Of a stretch of 6,419 bases of DNA, positions 3,988 to 6,419 are shown one piece after another. Positions within the stretch are counted from its first letter, which is position 1; each line of letters begins with the position of its first letter. A program made the translations under genes and the position numbers. The DNA is from Myxococcota bacterium (GTDB lineage: Bacteria > Myxococcota > UBA4151). The notes beneath the pieces are model-generated. The model worked only from the letters and a program-made list of their open reading frames with translations, did no database searches and was not told the origin of the DNA. The stretch spans positions 1 to 6,419 of the forward strand of contig JAPKCE010000113.1 of the NCBI GenBank assembly GCA_028823075.1, given 5' to 3'.

Positions 3988-6419
3988 ATGCGGTTTTCAT
4001 TTCTGTTTGGATTGGCTTTCGCAGCCTGTGACGCGCCGAGTTTACCCTCTATACCCCCATCAAATGATAACGCGCCGGGCAGTTTGCATTGGGTGAGTTT
4101 GACCACAGCGGGCGATGGCGAGACGCGAGATGTTGACCCGGCAGAGATGATCGCTGGTCAGGCTTTGCGCCTTGTTCTCGAGGTTCGCAGCGTTACTGGA
4201 GCGCCTTTGCCCAGTGTTGAGACCGCCTTTTCTGTGCGCGCTGCTGGCTTTGCCGACTTGCTTCGCTTTCCCGAGGGGGACCGCTGTTTAAGCGACCAAC
4301 AAGGGCTGTGTTCAGTCGTTCTAATGAGCCGCGCAAAGGCCGGCAGTTTCACCCTTACGGCGAGCATCGCTGCGGAAGAGCCGGTCGTTGAGACCTATCA
4401 ATTTGCGATCAGCGCCGAGCGTTCTTCGGTTCGTGTTGAGTTAGAAATTGAAGATATGGATGATCTCAGTTGGAACCAGGGCGAAAATGATCCCTTAGCG
4501 CGGCAAGACATGCTCGTGCGCATTGACGCCGATCAACCGGCGGGCCGTCGTTTGAGGGTTTCGTTGTTCGACGGTTTTAACAACCCGCTCGTTGGCGAAA
4601 GCATCATTTTGCGTTTCATTGAGGAAGCCGCACCGGTGCCGCCCGACGCTGGCCCCACCGATACCGGCGCTGCACGTGACATGGGCTCGCCCGACATAGC
4701 GGCGCGGGACAGTGGCGCATTGGACAGCGGCGACGTTGGTGCACAAGGCATTGATGTCGCCAGAGCTGATGCTCCCAGCGGCGATTCTGGCGCCCAAGAT
4801 ACCGGCCTTAATAAACCGCTTAGTCTTTTAGCTCCCGGCTCGCCGGTGCAGGTTATCGCAGCTTCGGGCCCTTGCCTCGCTCGGCCACCTAACGCTCTGC
4901 TCAGCCTGGGCGCCAGAGTCATGACCGATGAAGGCGGCACGGCGAGTTTCTGTATTCAGCCTGGTGGCTTGCGCGGAAATTGGCGTTTGCAACTTGATCC
5001 CGCGGGATTTTTTGTCGGCAGTGATGGCAGCGATACGATGACCCTCAGGGGCTTAACTCGCGCCGGTGCGCCGACCCAAATTATACTTATCGACCCAGCC
5101 GAGCCCGCCGAAGGGGAAGCTGCGCCGCGCATCGGCTGTCGAGCCGGCAGTTTTAGTGCGGTAGCTCGCTTTCGGGTGATCAACGCAAACGGCACTGGCG
5201 TGCCCGAAGTGCGCGTTCTTTTTGATCCCGAGGGCGGCCTTGACGGGCTTTCAACCCGTCTGCGGGTTTCGGATTCAAACGGTGATGTCACAGTCCAAGC
5301 TATTTGCCCTGCGCGCCTGCTGTCGGGCGGGAAGATCATCGCTCGTCTGGCAGAACATGAGGTGGACGCCAAAGAATTGGCTGTGGAAGTGCGTTCGGGT
5401 ACGGTCGCACGCATCGAGATTGTGCCTCATGGTACTTGGCCGGACACGCTGCGCTCAGGGGCGGAATTCGGGCTGCGTTTGCGCGCCTTTGACGCCGATG
5501 ATCTGCCTGTTTTACGCGCCGGTTTACCGCCCGAAAACGATGTGCCCGACACCCGAGAAGCTCTTATCTTTCAATTCAGTTTGGCAAGTCGCGGTCACGC
5601 CGAGGCGCTGCGTATCGTCGGCGAGCCCGGTTTTTTGGTGAGCGAGCAGCTGCCCGTTGATCTGCAACTCGGCGCCGCCGATCTGCGCCTCGCCTTGAGT
5701 AGCCGAGCCACGTATTCACAGCCGATTCTGCTGCGCGCGCAGGCCATAGGTAGTCAGGTGAGTGCTCAGTTTGCGCTGCATGTGGCGCCCGGCGATGCGC
5801 AGCGTTTGGTGGTGAGTCCAGCCGGGGTGGTGGAAGCCCTGCTCGGCGGCGCCGCGGGCGAACTCGTCTTTATGGCGCTCGACGGTGACGGTCAGGCCGC
5901 CAATGGGGTTCCTGGCGTTCCAATTCGGATCAGCGCTCCGGCGAGTTTGTTGCTGGCCGCGAACTGGGTAAATCGGCAGACCTTAGAAGGACGTACGGGG
6001 CCTGATGGGCGGTTTCGCGTCACTGTGTTGCAGGCCAACGAGTTAGGTGATGCGCTGGTCAGGGGGACGCTGCAAACGCCGGGCGGCCCGGTGGTAGCCG
6101 GTACGACGGTGCGCGTGGGCGAGGGTGCTGCGGCAAGCCTGACCTTGACGCTCGACGGTCAAGCTCTGCCGCAAGAAGAGGGATTGCCCAGCCTAACGAT
6201 GCGCGCCGCAACGACGCTCACTCAAACGCTGGCTTTGCGGATTCTCAACGGCCAAGGTGCGGGTTTGGCGGGGCGCGGGCTGAGTATTGATTTGGAATCT
6301 GGTGACGCGCAAAACTGCGCTAGTTTTGGCGCTCCTGGAGTTAGTGATCAGGCAGGTAGCATTAGCTATGGCCCAGGCTTATTAACCCTCACTGCCGGCG
6401 GCAACATCGGCACCTGCAT
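3988..6419 (+). CDS. Large exported Ig-like-repeat protein, probable lipoprotein with Asp-rich linker (3' end outside window)
   Basis: The frame starting at ATG 3988 stays open for 810 codons to the window end; no stop occurs. The N-terminus (MRFSFLFGLAFAACDAP) is a short lipoprotein-like signal peptide with AAC and Cys14 as the probable lipidated residue; the Phe at -3 is unusual. About six Ig-like (Big/invasin-type) units follow, near residues 60-130, 187-333, 390-455, 490-590, 624-700 and 745 onward. Most units contain a beta-strand pattern ending in a turn such as SDQQGLCSV (102-110), TDEGGTASF (313-321), SDSNGDVTV (428-436) or GPDGRFRV (671-678). A low-complexity linker (216-273) consists of DAG, DTG, DMG and DSG units. 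Nine Cys are visible: Cys14 and four possible disulfide pairs. The frame has no in-frame start between the TAG at 3925-3927 and this ATG; the ribosome binding site is weak (GGCGGG, 3976-3981). The role is unknown: surface adhesion or a cell-envelope structural role are guesses. I do not recognise a specific named family. Confidence 0.88.
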   Translation, partial: MRFSFLFGLAFAACDAPSLPSIPPSNDNAPGSLHWVSLTTAGDGETRDVDPAEMIAGQALRLVLEVRSVTGAPLPSVETAFSVRAAGFADLLRFPEGDRCLSDQQGLCSVVLMSRAKAGSFTLTASIAAEEPVVETYQFAISAERSSVRVELEIEDMDDLSWNQGENDPLARQDMLVRIDADQPAGRRLRVSLFDGFNNPLVGESIILRFIEEAAPVPPDAGPTDTGAARDMGSPDIAARDSGALDSGDVGAQGIDVARADAPSGDSGAQDTGLNKPLSLLAPGSPVQVIAASGPCLARPPNALLSLGARVMTDEGGTASFCIQPGGLRGNWRLQLDPAGFFVGSDGSDTMTLRGLTRAGAPTQIILIDPAEPAEGEAAPRIGCRAGSFSAVARFRVINANGTGVPEVRVLFDPEGGLDGLSTRLRVSDSNGDVTVQAICPARLLSGGKIIARLAEHEVDAKELAVEVRSGTVARIEIVPHGTWPDTLRSGAEFGLRLRAFDADDLPVLRAGLPPENDVPDTREALIFQFSLASRGHAEALRIVGEPGFLVSEQLPVDLQLGAADLRLALSSRATYSQPILLRAQAIGSQVSAQFALHVAPGDAQRLVVSPAGVVEALLGGAAGELVFMALDGDGQAANGVPGVPIRISAPASLLLAANWVNRQTLEGRTGPDGRFRVTVLQANELGDALVRGTLQTPGGPVVAGTTVRVGEGAAASLTLTLDGQALPQEEGLPSLTMRAATTLTQTLALRILNGQGAGLAGRGLSIDLESGDAQNCASFGAPGVSDQAGSISYGPGLLTLTAGGNIGTC
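4633..4806 (+). repeat. Asp/Gly/Ala-rich low-complexity linker inside the lipoprotein gene
   Basis: Codons 216-273 encode an irregular series of short acidic units (DAG, DTG, DMG, DSG, DTG) with Pro and Ala between them. Cysteine and aromatic residues are absent. The DNA is not a clean tandem repeat; similarity is at the protein level. Such stretches are frequent in exported proteins of Myxococcota-type bacteria and probably form a flexible, extended spacer. Confidence 0.7.

Noticed and set aside
4495..4940. Two overlapping minus-strand frames (4495-4797 and 4533-4940)
   Set aside because: They lie opposite the Asp-rich linker of the lipoprotein, where biased codons keep the other frames open. 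No motif or ribosome binding site supports them.
5222..5641. Plus-strand frame of 139 codons inside the lipoprotein gene
   Set aside because: It is out of frame within a continuous 810-codon coding region and shows no domain. The Cys- and Arg-rich composition is typical of a shifted frame.
1..6419. RNA genes, CRISPR arrays, insertion sequences, attachment sites or an anti-phage system
   Set aside because: I saw no tRNA-like fold, regularly spaced direct repeats, transposase or integrase motifs, or defence-gene domains. All long stretches are covered by ordinary coding genes.

Overview
The window (6419 bp, moderately high GC by eye) holds five protein-coding genes in three transcription units and looks like ordinary bacterial chromosome. 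The best lineage hint is the fifth gene, a lipoprotein with an Asp/Gly/Ala-rich linker built from DAG, DTG, DMG and DSG units. Such linkers are common in secreted proteins of Myxococcota-type bacteria (myxobacteria, Bradymonadia). This placement is an inference; there is no rRNA or other phylogenetic marker here.

Layout. (1) Positions 1-1121, plus strand: the 3' end of an NfeD-family gene, then a complete slipin/stomatin-like SPFH gene whose AGGAGG ribosome binding site overlaps the NfeD stop codon. This is the classic two-gene membrane-protease/stomatin operon. (2) Positions 1137-3784, minus strand: a two-gene operon for a molybdenum hydroxylase of the isoquinoline 1-oxidoreductase (IorAB) type. 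The small [2Fe-2S] subunit comes first and overlaps the large molybdopterin subunit by ATGA. The large subunit carries a twin-arginine signal with a lipobox, so the enzyme probably acts outside the cytoplasmic membrane. It converges on the slipin gene with a gap of only 15 bp. (3) Positions 3785-3987: a 203-bp divergent promoter region with inverted repeats. (4) Positions 3988-6419, plus strand: one uninterrupted reading frame of at least 810 codons that runs off the window. It encodes a large exported protein, probably a lipoprotein, made of about six Ig-like (Big/invasin-type) domains, with the Asp-rich linker apparently inserted inside the second domain.

Function. NfeD and slipin probably work together in membrane quality control or microdomain organisation. 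The IorAB pair would hydroxylate an N-heteroaromatic compound or oxidise an aldehyde, passing electrons through two [2Fe-2S] clusters to an acceptor not encoded here. The lipoprotein is divergent from iorAB and has no evident functional link to it. I see no RNA genes, mobile elements, CRISPR arrays or origins. The most unusual item is the long Ig-repeat lipoprotein; no clearly novel multi-gene system is visible.
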